DNA from: Linnemannia hyalina
Taxonomy: Eukaryota > Mortierellomycota > Mortierellomycetes > Mortierellales > Mortierellaceae
Assembly: GCA_019671135.1 (NCBI GenBank)
Contig: JAHRHY010000005.1
Location: forward strand, 2,798,485 to 2,862,484
Direction of reading: 5' to 3'
DNA: 64,000 bases
Shown here: positions 1 through 11,256 of the stretch, in pieces
Layout of the letters: every line of letters begins with the position of its first letter
How positions within the stretch are numbered: the first letter of the stretch is position 1
Program-made: the position numbers and the translations under genes
Notes under the pieces: model-generated
Seen by the model: only the letters and a program-made list of their open reading frames with translations
Told to the model about the DNA's origin: nothing
Databases searched by the model: none

Positions 1-584
1 TCAGGATTTTCCTCTATTTTCAGGATAATCCAACAAGGACAGGATCCTTTTCTTTTATTTGTGGTCATTTCGTGCGTGTATCTGGTCACTAGTGACAAGG
101 TTACAGCAGAGACTGATCATTAATACGAAGTGTAACAGGCGGTTACTTTCGTTGTTATTATTTGGTTACTATTCTACCTTTTTGTGTTGGAGCTTTCAAG
201 TGCGATCATACATCTGTGTGGTCATTTGAGGTCTTCATATAACACGGTAGCAGAGATTCATTAGAAAACTCACCGTTAGTTTTGATCAAGGACATTCTTG
301 TTCAAATAAACGCGGGATTCGTCTTTGTTGGCATTTAGGTGTGCCCTCATCCGAATTCATTTGCATCAGAAAACTTTTAGTTTTTTCTGGGTGTTGTTTT
401 TTATTTTTATTTTGAATCAAGTGGATCACTGAGCAAAAAAGTACTGGAAGTTGACGTTAGTAGTAACAGTATTATTTTTTCTGGGGTGCAGTCTGGTTGA
501 TCATCAGTTTTCAAAAGCTCATTTCGTTTTCTGTTTATTCTGCATGTCTGTTTGTTTTCTTTTCCTTTAATTGGGTCATAGAGA

Positions 585-2330
585 ATGGCAGCGAATACGG
601 CAAAGAAGAACGAGGACGTTGGCAATAAGGTTGTTGGTGCGTTAGATGCACTTACCTTGACGTCGGGACGAGATGAGGGAGCAGGCATGGACGTTGATGT
701 TGACATGCAGGAGACTGTTGGCTCTGACTTTATGGATGCCCATGCAGCCAGAGGAAAGATGAAGGAGTATTCGATGCAACTGGCGACGTTGACGAGACAG
801 AAGATGCAGTTAGCCGCGCGCATCCAAGGGTTGAGCCAAGAGGAGGGCGACCAGGAGCGACCAAAGTTGGCGGAACTAACACGTCAGATCGCTGAGGCCA
901 AGACCGCGATGAACGAGTGGAATGTCATGCTGGATGACCTAGAGAGTGCTGAGAGGTCCATGGGGAGGACGGCATTCTCTAGTGTTGTGACCAGAGAGGA
1001 GAATGAGGAGTTGGGGGTTAAGAAGGGTGGAAAGATTGACGAGATCAAGTTGTTGAATGAGTTTCCGCGTTACCATCGGTTGGTCGAGGCTCATCTGCTT
1101 CCTGTTCTTGACATCAAGATCCATGGTCCCTTGATTACCAACGTCCGAGAGTTCCTGTACGAGTTCCATAGAATAGGAGTAACAAAGTTCACGACGGGCG
1201 GGTTCGATGAGAGATGTTCAAGGTTGTTGTGCTTGGCGAATATGGATCGCAAAGCGTCTGATGCCATGAATGCAGTCTTGAGTCGTGACCCTGAAGGAAA
1301 GTGGCCGTGGGCGAGATGCGAGAAAGTGTTTGTGGAGAGTGCTATGCTGCCCCTTCATGTGCAGAGGATATAAAAAGGCATATAAAAAATATCCAAAGCC
1401 CAAGGAACGGAGTGTTTACTTCCATAACTGACATATCTCTTCATAGTGGGCAACAGAACACAGAATAAAATAGCAATAGACAGCACATGTTTTTTTAAAA
1501 TGTAATCTCTCCCCTGTATTTCGCCCCAAAGATACAGTTGAGAGTACAAGTGCTTTAGATGATGACATACAAGAACTACTCTGGCGAATCTTGCAGTGAG
1601 GGTTACAGGTTAATAGTAGATGGACATATTCAAGAGTGTGGTGTGCGAAAAATAAGAAGACTTTGTTGTTTGGAGAATAGGTTGGTGTTTAGTAGGATAG
1701 TTGAACAAAAAATGTTACAATGGTTGTCTTATATGCTTGGTATCATATATACATTCTCATCCCATAGTCGCTATGGATATTGTCGAGATCTACAGAGATG
1801 TAACAAACACCATATGATAACTTGGACCTGAAAGGCCTCCTATGACGCAGACTGAGAGAACAGATGAGGTTGAGAAGGTGATCAAGATGGGGTTAGAACG
1901 AGGTGAATCGTACAAGCAGTACTACCATCGGATGAAGAGGTTGATGGATGTGTACCAAGTCAAGGACTTACCCAAGTTCGCTGATTTGTTATTCTTGCTG
2001 CAGAGAGCGGTCGACCCGAGCGTTCTTACGATGATCTTGTTACAGAAGCGCATTGCGGTCCTTGAGGGGATGCTGGGTGTGGCACCTGATGAAACAACCT
2101 TCGAGTCTTATATGGACAGTTTGCAGCATATGCAGGGACCCGCAGACAGTGATGAGTGGGCACCGGTTATTTTGGAGAGGAGACGATTGACCGGGGCTGC
2201 AGATAACGAAGCAGCGAGACAGGCCCAGAGTTTAAAGGATAAGCTCATCAACCAGCAGAAGAGGGCAGCGGCAGCAGCAACGCTTGCGACGACAAGTGGA
2301 ACGCGTGTCGGGGGGACTACTGGTGGTAGC
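585..2330 (+). pseudogene. Ty3-1b gag fragment, interrupted by a MITE
   Basis: The ATG at 585 opens a reading frame almost identical to the first part of the 1868-residue gag-pol of the intact Ty3-1. The frame runs to 1345, is broken by the MITE (stop inside it at 1373), and resumes in the same protein at about 1841 (MTQTERTDEV). It ends where the Ty3-2 LTR begins at 2331. The empty-site sequence in the intact copy confirms that the MITE duplicated TAT. No protease, RT or integrase is left, so it can only encode an N-terminal Gag piece. Confidence 0.9.
1346..1840 (-). mobile_element. 495-bp MITE, copy 1 (TSD TAT)
   Basis: A 495-bp insertion in the Ty3-1b gag, flanked by TAT at 1343-1345 and 1841-1843. 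Comparison with the uninterrupted gag near 16838 shows the empty site. Its ends are imperfect inverted repeats: GCTGCCCCTTCATG at the left, and GGAGGCCTTTCAGG when the right end is reverse-complemented. This is the most diverged copy. It belongs to the variant (alpha) in which a 90-codon frame happens to stay open. There is no transposase, so it is non-autonomous. The 3-bp AT-rich TSD suits the PIF/Harbinger group. Confidence 0.88.
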
Positions 2331-2527
2331 TGTCAAGAAAGCAGACCAAGCAATAGAATGAAGTAGATAAAGAGAACCTTGATCAAGGACTAAGAAATGA
2401 GTATAAGGAATAGGTTAAAGAGTATGTTGTATTGGCGATACCAAGTAAAGAGCTATAGATTTGCTATCTAAGGCCCTTTTATACTCGTTAGGGCGAAGTC
2501 ACAAGAGCAAGCTCTTGTCTCGTGACA
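2331..2527 (-). repeat. 3' LTR of Ty3-2 (197 bp)
   Basis: On the minus strand it begins TGTCACGAGAC and ends TTTCTTGACA, giving canonical TG...CA ends, and follows a polypurine tract. It contains a TATA box (GTATAAAAGG, minus strand, near 2485-2495) for LTR-driven transcription. The same LTR occurs four more times in the tandem array (26422, 34776, 43119, 51476), each time split by a MITE. Confidence 0.93.
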
Positions 2528-3313
2528 ACCTCCCCCTCTAGGGCCGAGTTCCAAGAGGCCTTTGGCTGGGTTTGTGAGGGTGTTGCAGATGGAACTCGCG
2601 AACAAGGTCCGGGGAATTCTTGACACAGGCGGCCGGTTCCCAGGTTCGTTCGGATACGGGGTAGCCTCTCCAATGTATATAGTATTCAAGGTGGTTGCGC
2701 CTGATCCGTGAATCCAAAATGGCCTCAACCTCGTACTCCTCATCGCCGGAGACGACAAGCGGAGGAGGTCGTTTTGAGGCTCGACCGGGGATCGTATCTG
2801 GATGCGCACGCTCAAGTAAGTTTACATGAAAGACAGGATGTAGCTTGGTCGTTGGTGGTAAATCGAGACGGAAGGATCGAGTGCCGATTTTTTCGAGAAT
2901 ACGGTAAGGGCCCATGCGCTTATGGTCGAGCTTCTTGCATGGTCTGTTCGTTTGGAGGTTCCGGGCGTCTAGCCATACAAGATCTCCTACTTGCAGATTG
3001 GGTTGTGGTTGGGCCTTGGTGTCGAAGTTCCTGGCATGCTGTTCAATGGCGGTGTGGATATTGAGTTGCATCTCCGCATAGAGGTTCTTTAGGGCCTGGA
3101 CGCGTTCCTGGGCTGGGACATTGTCCTTCGAGACTCTTGGGATGGTGATGGTGAATTTCGGATGGTAGCCGAGGTTGGCAAAGAATGGTGTTGTTTTTGT
3201 TGTTGAGTGTGTTGCGTTGTTGTATGCAAATTCTGCTATCGGTAGAAGGGTGCTCCAGTCCGTTTGCTGATAGTCGATATACCCTCGTAGGTACTGTTCC
3301 AGTATTGAATTTA

Positions 3314-3808
3314 GCGGCCCCTTCATGTGCAGAGGATATAAAAAGGCATATAAAAAATATCCAAAGTCCAAGGAACGGAGTGTTGACTTCCATAACTGGC
3401 ATATCTCTTCATAGTGGGCAACAGAACACAGAATAAAATAGCAATAGACAGCACAAGAATTTTTAAAATGTAATCTCTCCCCTGTATTTCACGACAAAGA
3501 TACAGTTGAGAATACAAGTGCATTAGATGATCACATACAAGAACTACTCTGTCGAATCTTGCAGTGAGGGTTACAGGTTAATAGTAGATGGACATATTCA
3601 AGAGTTTGGTGTGCGAAAAATAAGAAGACTTTGTTGTTTGGAGAATAGGTTGGTGTTTAGTAGGATAGTTAAACAAAAAATGTTACAATGGTTGTCTTAT
3701 ATGCTTGGTATCATACATACACTCTCCTCTAATGGACGCGGTGGATATCGTCAAGATCTGCAGAGATGTAACAAACACCATATGATAATTTGGACTTGAA
3801 AGGCCTCC
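3314..3808 (-). mobile_element. 495-bp MITE, copy 2 (TSD TTA)
   Basis: Inserted in the integrase part of Ty3-2 pol and flanked by TTA at 3311-3313 and 3809-3811. The ends are GCGGCCCCTTCATG and, in inverse, GGAGGCCTTTCAAG. It is an alpha-variant copy in which the 90-codon antisense frame (3527-3799) is open. Confidence 0.9.
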
Positions 3809-4899
3809 TTACTCTCTCGGTCTGTCCATCGGTGCGTTGGTGGTAGGCGGTAGAAAGCTTCTGATTGATCCCCAGAGACTTGAACATGGTGGAAACGAAG
3901 GCTGAAGTGAAGGTGGCGCCTCTGTCAGAAACAATGTCATCCGGGAGACCGTGGGCTGAAAATACGCGTTCTAGGAACAAACAGACCGTATCCTGTGCAT
4001 TGATGTTGTCGTAGGTGGGGACAAAGTGTGCCATCTTGGTGAATCGGTCCACAAAAACACAGATTGCCGTATAGCCGTTTGAGGGGGGGAGTTGGGTGAT
4101 GAAATCCATCGATACTGAGGTCCAGGGGCGATCTGGTACAGGCAGGGGTTGTAAAAGTCCATAAGGCTTGTGAGTGGATGACTTTGTCCGTTGGCAGGTG
4201 TCACAACCGTTGATGTAATCCTTGATGTAACGCCACATGGAAGGCCAGTAAAAGGTTCGACTGACAAGGTCTGAGGTCTTGGTAATTCCAAAATGACCGG
4301 CGGTTGGGGCGTCGTGACATTCTTGAAGGATTTGTTTCTTGAGTTCGGGATCGTCGGGGACGCAGACAAGGCCATCCCGCAGGAGTAGCCCATCTTGAAT
4401 TGAGTACTGGGCATTGTCCGAGTTCGACTTTGCGGTCTTGGCGAGTATTGGACCAAAGTATAGATCATCGGGGATTAGTGTCTTGATTTTTTCCTGGATC
4501 GCTGGCGTCTCTGGTTGCAGTGACCGGGCCTGGATGGTGTTCAGAATCTGGATCGGCGGTAGGAGGGTCATCTCGGTCTTGCCGTGCTGGGCCGCACCTC
4601 CCTCTCCAGGGTTGTCCCGCCGGGACAAAGCATCGGCAGCGGCATTCTGGGAGCCAGGGCGGTAATGGATGGTAAAGTTGTAGTCAGACAAGATTTCAGA
4701 CCAGCGGACTTGACGGCGGCTCAATTGGCGCGTGGTGGTAAAGTACTCAAGATTTCTGTGGTCGGTGATGACTTCCGTGGTAGCGGGCGAGAATTCCAGG
4801 TAGTGTCGCCAATGTTTAAAGGCAGACACAATGGCAAGGAGTTCTTTGTCGTAGATCTGATAGTTGAGTTCAGCAGGCAATAGTTTTCGGGAGTAGTAA

Positions 4900-5394
4900 G
4901 CGGCCCCTTCATGTGCAGAGGATATAAAAAAGCATATAAAAAATATCCAAAGTCCAAGGAACGGAGTGTTGACTTCCATAACTGGCATATCTCTTCATAG
5001 TGGGCAACAGAACACAGAATAAAATAGCAATAGACAGCACAAGAATTTTTAAAATGTAATCTCTCCCCTGTATTTCACGACAAAGATACAGTTGAGAATA
5101 CAAGTGCTTTAGATGATCACATACAAGAACTACTCTGTCGAATCTTGCAGTGAGGGTTACAGTTTAATAGTAGATGAACACATTCAAGATATTGGTGAGC
5201 GAAAAATAAGAAGACTTTGTTGTTTGGAGAATGTAGTTGTGTTTAGTAGGATAATCGCGCAAGGAATGTTACAGTGGTTGTTTTAAATGGTTGATATCAT
5301 ACATACACTCTCCTCTAATGGACGCGGTGGATATCGTCAAGATCTGCAGAGATGTAACAAACACCATATGATAATTTGGACTTGAAAGGCCTCC
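4900..5394 (-). mobile_element. 495-bp MITE, copy 3 (TSD TAA)
   Basis: Inserted in the RNase H part of Ty3-2 pol and flanked by TAA at 4897-4899 and 5395-5397. It has the same ends as copy 2 but belongs to the beta variant: substitutions around 5161-5285 close the 90-codon frame. Confidence 0.9.
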
Positions 5395-7228
5395 TAAGCG
5401 ATAGGATGTAGGCGTCCATCTTGGTCACGCTGACTGCAGACAGCGCCGAGGGCCTTGTCAGAAGCGTCAGTTTCAATGATGCAGGGGCGATCTGGTTGGA
5501 AATGCCGAAGGACGGGGCCAGACATGAAGCGTGACTTGAGCTCCGTGAAAGCGGCTTGTGCGATAGCGGTCCAGACAAAGTTAGTATTTTTCTTGAGTAA
5601 CGCGGTGAGAGGCGCGGCGATATGGGAGTATTTCCGTACAAAACGACGGTAGAAGTTGGAGAAACCCAGAAAGCACTGGACATCCGAAACGGAAGAGGGA
5701 GTGGGCCAATCGCGAATGGCGGCAACCTTGGCGGGGTCCATAGAAATACCGTCAGTTCCGATCACAAAGCCGAGGAATTCGACTTTGTCCTTGTCGAACG
5801 AGCATTTCTCGAGTTTTAAGCATAGACCAGCGTCTTGGAGCTTGCTGAGAACTTTGCGGACATGCGCGGTATGTTCCTCAAGGGTGTCGGAGTAGATGAG
5901 AATGTCGTCAATGTATAGCACGACAAAGTCATCTAGGTAATCGCGGAGGACGTCGTTGGCGAAAGCTTGGAAAGTTCCGGGAGCGTTCATTAGTCCGAAG
6001 GGCATGACTGTATACTCGAAGTGGCCATAGCGGCAGCGGAATGCAGTCTTCCATTCGTCGCCCTCCTTGATGCGGAGAAGATTGTATGCTCCTCGCATGT
6101 CGAGCTTGGTGAAATACTTGGCTTTGCCTAGTCGGTCGAAAGTTTCGGAGATCAGTGGCAGAGGGCATCGATTGGGGACAGTCACCTTGTTGAGGCCTCG
6201 ATAGTCGACACAGAGGCGGAGAGAACCGTCTTTCTTTTTAACAAAAAGGACGGGGGCGCCAGCTGGAGACTCGGATCGACGGATGAACCCTTTTGCAAGG
6301 TTTTCTTGAATATATTCGCGTAGAACTTGCAGTTCCGTTTGTGATAGGTTGTACACTGGTCCAAATGGCACGGTGGCTCCTTCGACCACAGGGATATTGT
6401 GATCATAGGGTCGATGTGGCGGTAGCTTGTCGGCTTGCATCTTGGAGAATACCTGAGCATATTCGGCATATTTCTCGGGCAGTTGGACTGTGGGTTTTGA
6501 TTCAGGGATAGAGTTGTCGTTGGTGGTTGCGCTGGCGAGTTCTTCGATTCGGGAGACGTCGAGCATGTATCCGACTCCTTGATTGGTCTTGAGGATCTGA
6601 CGGAGTTGTGTATTGCTAATAATGGAGATGTTGGTTGCTGATCGGTTCTTGGCGGATTTGGATAGTTGGTTGGATCCTGAGGTGTACTTGGTGGGAACCA
6701 AAGTGGATTTGGGTTTGGAAGGTGGCAGAAGGATTCGGTCTTGTTCCTGGAAGGAAGGGATGGATCGAGGCATTGTTGATTGTGCAAGGGGGGAAAGCTT
6801 GTCGAGTGTGTGCTGATGGAGGCATGGCATAGTAATGGTTCGTTTCTCCCAGTCGATATATGGGTTGTGTGAGCGGAGCCAGTCCATGCCAAGAATAATG
6901 GCATAATTGCCAAGTGCAATGAGTTGAAAAGTGTGTGTGGAAAAGTGTTGTGAGTGGGATTGCATAACCAATGTGGTGGCGTGATGAGAGGTATGTGTTG
7001 AACCATTGGCAAGAGAGATTTGTAATAAGTGTTGTGCTAGTGGAAGATTGTGCTGTTGTGCTAGATTTTGATGAATGAATGAGATGGTTGCTCCTGAGTC
7101 GATCATTGCATGGACTGGTAGTGAGGAGTTTTGGAAGTGAAGAGTAATTGGAATAGTAATAGGGGATAGCAGAGGATCATTTGGAGATTTGTTATACAGC
7201 TCGCCCAGACACACTCCAACTTTACTGT

Positions 7229-8524
7229 CTAGGCTGAATCTTTTTCCAATTGGAAAGAGATTGCATCGGGCTGGTCGCTAGTCTGTGTAGGCTGAAGGGC
7301 CGAGATCGAGGCTGTTGCCTTTGGGGCGTTCTTGAACGAGGGCTTTGCAGGTTTCTTGGGGCAGTCGTCAAGCCAATGATCTGCTGAACCACAGTAGGTG
7401 CACAGTCCTTCCTTTTGACGACGAAGACGCTCAGACGGTGGCAAAGGACCATGGCGAGCATGCGAGAGATCCATGTCCATCGAAGTGGTCGCGGGAGCTG
7501 AGGTAGCAGGGGTGGACGCGGTAGTTGGGGTGGATGAGGCTTGAGTGGTAGTAGAAGTGTGGGCAGTGGTGGAACGGGACGGAGTGCTGGAAGATTTGTT
7601 GCCGGAACGGGTCACTGCATAGCCGTACTGTCGGTTGTCGATGTCGATAGCCAATTGTTAAAACTCGGCAAAGGTAGGTGGCTCGGGGTAGTTTGCCATG
7701 GCTTCTTGAACAGACTCCTTCAGGCCGAGGCGGAACTGTGAAATCATTGCGCTATCATTCCATGCTGTATCCGCTGCAAGGTTGACGAAACGGTTTGTAT
7801 AGTCGATGGCAGAACCGCGCTGTCTAAGTTGACGGAGTTGGGTTTCTGCTAGGACGTGAGCATTGGAGACTCCAAAGTTCTTACTCATAAGAGCAAAGAA
7901 CTGATCCAGGTTAGAAATACATGCGGGTCTCTCCTCGACAGGCAACTTGAAGGACGGAACGTATCTCTGCATGTACTTGAACGCTGCAGTATCACCGAGG
8001 CGCGAGATAGCCAGCACAATGCGGTCGTGGTCGTTCGGATAGAGGGTCTCGTTTGCAACGAAGAAGAGTTCCAGCTGAGCCTGAAACCCTTTCCAATCTT
8101 CACGCTTGCCGGAGAAGACTGCGGGGGGTGCTACTTTTGGCCTCGAAGGGGAGCTATTGCTGGAGTGAGGTGTAGTTGATTGGAAGATGGCACTCACTGT
8201 GTTGGTGACATCGGTCTTGTGATCATAAAATAGTTTGCCTAGTTCTGCGCGAGTGATGGGTGGTAATTGTGACGTCATCTTCTGGACGTTGGATTCGAGG
8301 CTGAGTAATCGAGGGTTGAGGTTGACGGTCAGGCTTGTGAAGAAATCTTCGTTCGAAAGAATGAAGTCCAGCATATCACGGTACTTCTGAACAGTCTCCT
8401 CGAGTTCGGTGACTTTGGCTTGCAAGGGAGTGACCGTCTGAACTATTTGTTCAAGTGTGGCTACTCGGTCCATCAGTGCTTGGAAGCGCGCGTTGGCTGT
8501 AAGGATCTCACTATCGGGTAGCAT
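7229..8524 (-). pseudogene. gag: Ty3-2 gag with one in-frame TAA before the zinc knuckle
   Basis: The ATG at 8524 starts a 288-residue capsid-like segment (coiled-coil-prone N-terminus, then a typical Ty3 Gag capsid region). A TAA at 7660-7658 stops it. The same frame continues for about 142 codons to 7229 and carries a CCHC zinc knuckle (CTYCGSADHWLDDC). This is therefore one Gag broken by a single nonsense codon. The stop is followed by CAA TTG, close to the CAR-YYA context of leaky stops, so readthrough cannot be excluded, but simple decay is more likely given the MITE damage to pol. Confidence 0.85.
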
Positions 8525-8623
8525 TGTAGTTGATACGGAAAGTGAAGAGTTGTTGTAGTTTCTGAGGGTTGTGGGTTGTGTACGGAAGATGGTAGTAAAA
8601 GAGGAAAGAACTTGAAGAAGATA

Positions 8624-9118
8624 GGAGGCCTTTCAAGTCCAAATTATCATATGGTGTTTGTTACATCTCTGCAGATCTTGACGATATCCACCGCGTCCAT
8701 TAGAGGAGAGTGTATGTATGATATCAACCATTTAAAACAACCACTGTAACATTCCTTGCGCGATTATCCTACTAAACACAACTACATTCTCCAAACAACA
8801 AAGTCTTCTTATTTTTCGCTCACCAATATCTTGAATGTGTTCATCTACTATTAAACTGTAACCCTCACTGCAAGATTCGACAGAGTAGTTCTTGTATGTG
8901 ATCATCTAAAGCACTTGTATTCTCAACTGTATCTTTGTCGTGAAATACAGGGGAGAGATTACATTTTAAAAATTCTTGTGCTGTCTATTGCTATTTTATT
9001 CTGTGTTCTGTTGCCCACTATGAAGAGATATGCCAGTTATGGAAGTCAACACTCCGTTCCTTGGACTTTGGATATTTTTTATATGCCTTTTTATATCCTC
9101 TGCACATGAAGGGGCCGC
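8624..9118 (+). mobile_element. 495-bp MITE, copy 4 (flanks do not match)
   Basis: A full-length beta-variant copy between the truncated 5' leader of Ty3-2 and the transposase gene. The left flank is ATA and the right flank TAC, so no TSD is visible, unlike copies 1-3. A recombinant between two MITE copies would look like this, and would also explain why the Ty3-2 5' LTR is absent. Confidence 0.85.
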
Positions 9119-9189
9119 TACCGAATAAAATATAAAAATATATTTGTATTCTCAACTATGTGCTTGCTGTATGATAGATACCATCCTAC

Positions 9190-10536
9190 ATGCTGTTGTG
9201 TATACAGTTAAGTATAAGCCTTTTTAAAAAATTGTTATTGTTGGTTAACGTCATGACAATCCAATACATAAATATTATTATGGATCTAACAAAACACCTC
9301 AAACAACTGCTTGATGACCATTGGACTTTCCTCAACGCTGGATGGCCAACAATTACACCACGTAATAATCATCGTACTGTAAGCAAGGAAATTGGGTATA
9401 TGCCAGAAATAAAAGAAACCCTAAATCGACGCCTTGGTCCTATTCCAGTGTACTTCTTTCTTGTTGACATCTGGCCAAAGGTTAAGTATCCTGGTCCATA
9501 CAAAGAAGTGGAGAAAGGTCTTTTAATGCTCTACCATCTTGTCAAAGGACTGTCTATGGAAGCAATGGAACCACACATGCCAAAAAGTAGTTTTCATGCA
9601 ATGCACTCTGTGTTTTATAAGAAAGAATATACTTTGCACAACAAGTACATCACCAACTGTATTGCAACAATGTTCTCCACAATTAAAATACGCCTTTTGT
9701 CTGCAAAGGAAAAGAATCCTCCATTATTTAAGCATGTTACATTGCATCTTGATGGTCATGATACAAGAGCAACATACAAAGGTGAGAGTAGTGCTGATAT
9801 GTACTCTTACAAGCTGAAAAAGTCAGGATTACGCACACAGGTAGCAATGGATTGTAATGGCATGGCTTTATTTGTCTCCAAATCTGCATCTTGCAAGAAC
9901 AATGCTGATGGAACAATGCTGCTAACGATGAAGTTGGACAAGAGAGTGCATGAGATGGATTGCATTGCTCTCGATGGAGGGTATCCACAGTTCTTAAGGA
10001 GGCTTATAGATGAGTCTGACACTCTTAGAATCCAAAATTTCGCTCATCCATACCGTAAACAGAAGAACAAGGAACTTACACAGGAAGAAGCGTTATACAA
10101 TACCACCTTTGGTAGTTTCCGCTCGCAGATGGAATCTCTGTTTGCAGACCTTGGTTCCACATTTGAGAAACACAACAACCGTACTCCTGTGTTGGTGGAT
10201 AAGAAACAAACATATAATTTGCAGTTGAAGTTATCTTTGTTACTCTTAAACATGAAAAAGATGGTTGCTTTGTTGAAGATTTCTGCAGAACCAATTCATA
10301 CAGCTTGGCTTCGCGAAGGATTCGAGTATCCGACAACAGAGAACGACGTTGAGCAACCAATGGGATATGTTGATGTTGGTGCGCTAGTGGAGGATGGAAA
10401 TACAATGGCACAACTCCAGAACAAATTTCTTGGTATTAATCTTCATGGTGATGTTGATGAGGACCAGTACTCTGATGAGGACACACCAATGGATCCACCA
10501 GTAATACTGCAACCCGGCCTTTCCATTGCGCTTTGA
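9190..10536 (+). CDS. DDE-superfamily transposase (DDE_Tnp_4, PIF/Harbinger-like)
   Basis: An intact frame of 448 codons from the ATG at 9190; the in-frame ATG at 9280 (MDLTKHLKQ, residue 31) may be the real start. Residues that fit a DDE_Tnp_4 catalytic triad are the Asp of HLDGHDTR, the Asp of IALDGGYP and the Glu of FRSQMESLF, with the last lying in the family-like pattern RxxxExxFxxLGxxF. This order resembles HARBI1-type transposases. The gene would cut and paste a PIF/Harbinger element. It begins 72 bp right of a MITE copy whose relatives have 3-bp TSDs, as PIF/Harbinger elements do, so it could have mobilised them. However, no matching terminal repeat is visible on its right side. It could also be a domesticated gene. 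No Myb-like partner gene is seen. Confidence 0.72.
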   Translation: MLLCIQLSISLFKKLLLLVNVMTIQYINIIMDLTKHLKQLLDDHWTFLNAGWPTITPRNNHRTVSKEIGYMPEIKETLNRRLGPIPVYFFLVDIWPKVKYPGPYKEVEKGLLMLYHLVKGLSMEAMEPHMPKSSFHAMHSVFYKKEYTLHNKYITNCIATMFSTIKIRLLSAKEKNPPLFKHVTLHLDGHDTRATYKGESSADMYSYKLKKSGLRTQVAMDCNGMALFVSKSASCKNNADGTMLLTMKLDKRVHEMDCIALDGGYPQFLRRLIDESDTLRIQNFAHPYRKQKNKELTQEEALYNTTFGSFRSQMESLFADLGSTFEKHNNRTPVLVDKKQTYNLQLKLSLLLLNMKKMVALLKISAEPIHTAWLREGFEYPTTENDVEQPMGYVDVGALVEDGNTMAQLQNKFLGINLHGDVDEDQYSDEDTPMDPPVILQPGLSIAL

Positions 10537-11256
10537 GGTACGTAGTACGAAGCGACAAATGGATGTTAATGGTAATTTGTAGACTTATTGCAGGTTTTTA
10601 AAAGAATAGACATACATAGCCTATTTAGTCTGCGTTGAGATACGGTATTAACTGCCTAGACGCTAATATGCACCGGTATCTATTATTAAAAGTCATGGTA
10701 TTATTGTAGTAGATCGGATGCTATTCTATGCTATTCTACAACATTCCTTTTTATTTAACAAAGAGGATAAACACATGTACAAACCTACGTCATAAAAGAA
10801 TACATAAACACATGTACAAACCTATGTCATAAAAGAATACTACATTCTTAACCATTTTTAAACCCCGTCTTTAACGCCAAGCAGTCTTAATAAGCAAGAT
10901 CTACGTCATACGAGGAACACTACGTTATTAACCACTTAGATGCCTTTTTAAAACTCTTTTGTTACTAAGCGCCAAGCAGTGTTAATAAGCAAGCGCTATT
11001 AATATCCAATGTGGCAGTGTCCCATGAATTAGTATAAATAAAGGACTCCACTTCCCTCTTGCTTAATCTTTATCTTATCTAGTAACCAACCAACCATTAT
11101 CCATATCTATACAACCATCCATACCTATACAACCATCTTTTATTGCAATTCTTTATATCAGTGTACTAAGCAGCTGCAATCTACCACACATAAACTGAAA
11201 AGTCATTCACACCCACCATACCACAAGTACAATCTATATTGTTCATATCCAAAAAC
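10537..11256. other. Intergenic, AT-rich, with short tandem and dispersed duplications
   Basis: No gene seen. It contains a 37-bp tandem pair (10767-10803 and 10804-10840, about one mismatch) and a 24-bp sequence repeated at 10875-10898 and 10970-10993. The right part holds the promoter and leader of the gene starting at 11257. The leader has repeated CCATCC/ACCATC runs near 11090-11140. Confidence 0.7.
11033..11041 (+). promoter_or_regulatory. TATA box of the interrupted 740-codon gene
   Basis: TATAAATAA lies 216 bp upstream of the ATG at 11257, with a pyrimidine-rich likely initiation region 25-40 bp downstream. Inferred from sequence only. Confidence 0.5.

Larger units (their letters stand above)
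1..2330 (+). mobile_element. Ty3-1b: truncated Ty3/gypsy copy (5' leader and gag)
   Basis: Positions 1-2330 match, in inverse orientation, the leader and gag of the intact element at 11511-18529 (window base 1 corresponds to about 18181). The left LTR lies outside the window. The right end is cut at 2330/2331, where the LTR of another Ty3 element (Ty3-2) begins, and a 495-bp MITE sits at 1346-1840. Only a few substitutions separate it from the intact copy, for example Leu for Ser in the gag segment near 1050, so it is also fairly recent. It is a dead fragment with no pol. Confidence 0.93.
2538..7214 (-). pseudogene. pol: Ty3-2 pol (protease, RT, RNase H, integrase, chromodomain), split by two MITEs
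   Basis: From the 5' side (7214) the frame encodes an aspartic protease (IDSGATISF), then RT with LDMRGAYN and the catalytic YIDDILIYS, and RNase H beginning ETDASDKALGAV. The frame is broken by the MITE at 4900-5394 and resumes with RNase H and the integrase zinc region (HFG...CDTCQR). The integrase core follows (SMDF, SDRGATF and the glutamate of DGQTERV). A second MITE at 3314-3808 interrupts just after that glutamate. The last segment (3313-2538) ends in a chromodomain (YYIHWRGYPVSERTWEP). The pol frame is open upstream of 7214 and overlaps gag in the -1 frame, so pol was probably made by frameshifting. Without the MITEs the frame is largely intact. Confidence 0.92.
2331..8623 (-). mobile_element. 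Ty3-2: chromodomain Ty3/gypsy element, 5' LTR missing
   Basis: A Ty3/gypsy retrotransposon on the minus strand with gene order gag, protease, RT, RNase H, integrase, chromodomain, then a polypurine tract (AGAGGGGGAGGT) and the 3' LTR (2331-2527). It is inserted in Ty3-1b at 2330/2331. It carries MITEs at 3314-3808 and 4900-5394, which split pol, and has an in-frame stop in gag. The leader upstream of gag ends after about 100 bp at another MITE (8624), and no 5' LTR follows. The missing end was probably lost by recombination between MITE copies. The element is dead. Confidence 0.92.

Noticed and set aside
3527..3799. 90-codon frame inside the MITE (also 1559-1831 and the minus strand of 37349-37621)
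   Set aside because: Copies 1 and 2 differ at about a dozen residues with no sign of constraint, and most other copies have stops in the frame. It is open by chance.
8915..9109. 64-codon hydrophobic frame in every MITE copy
   Set aside because: It needs a non-ATG start, lies in an AT-rich terminal half and has no recognisable features. Its repetition only reflects the MITE copies.
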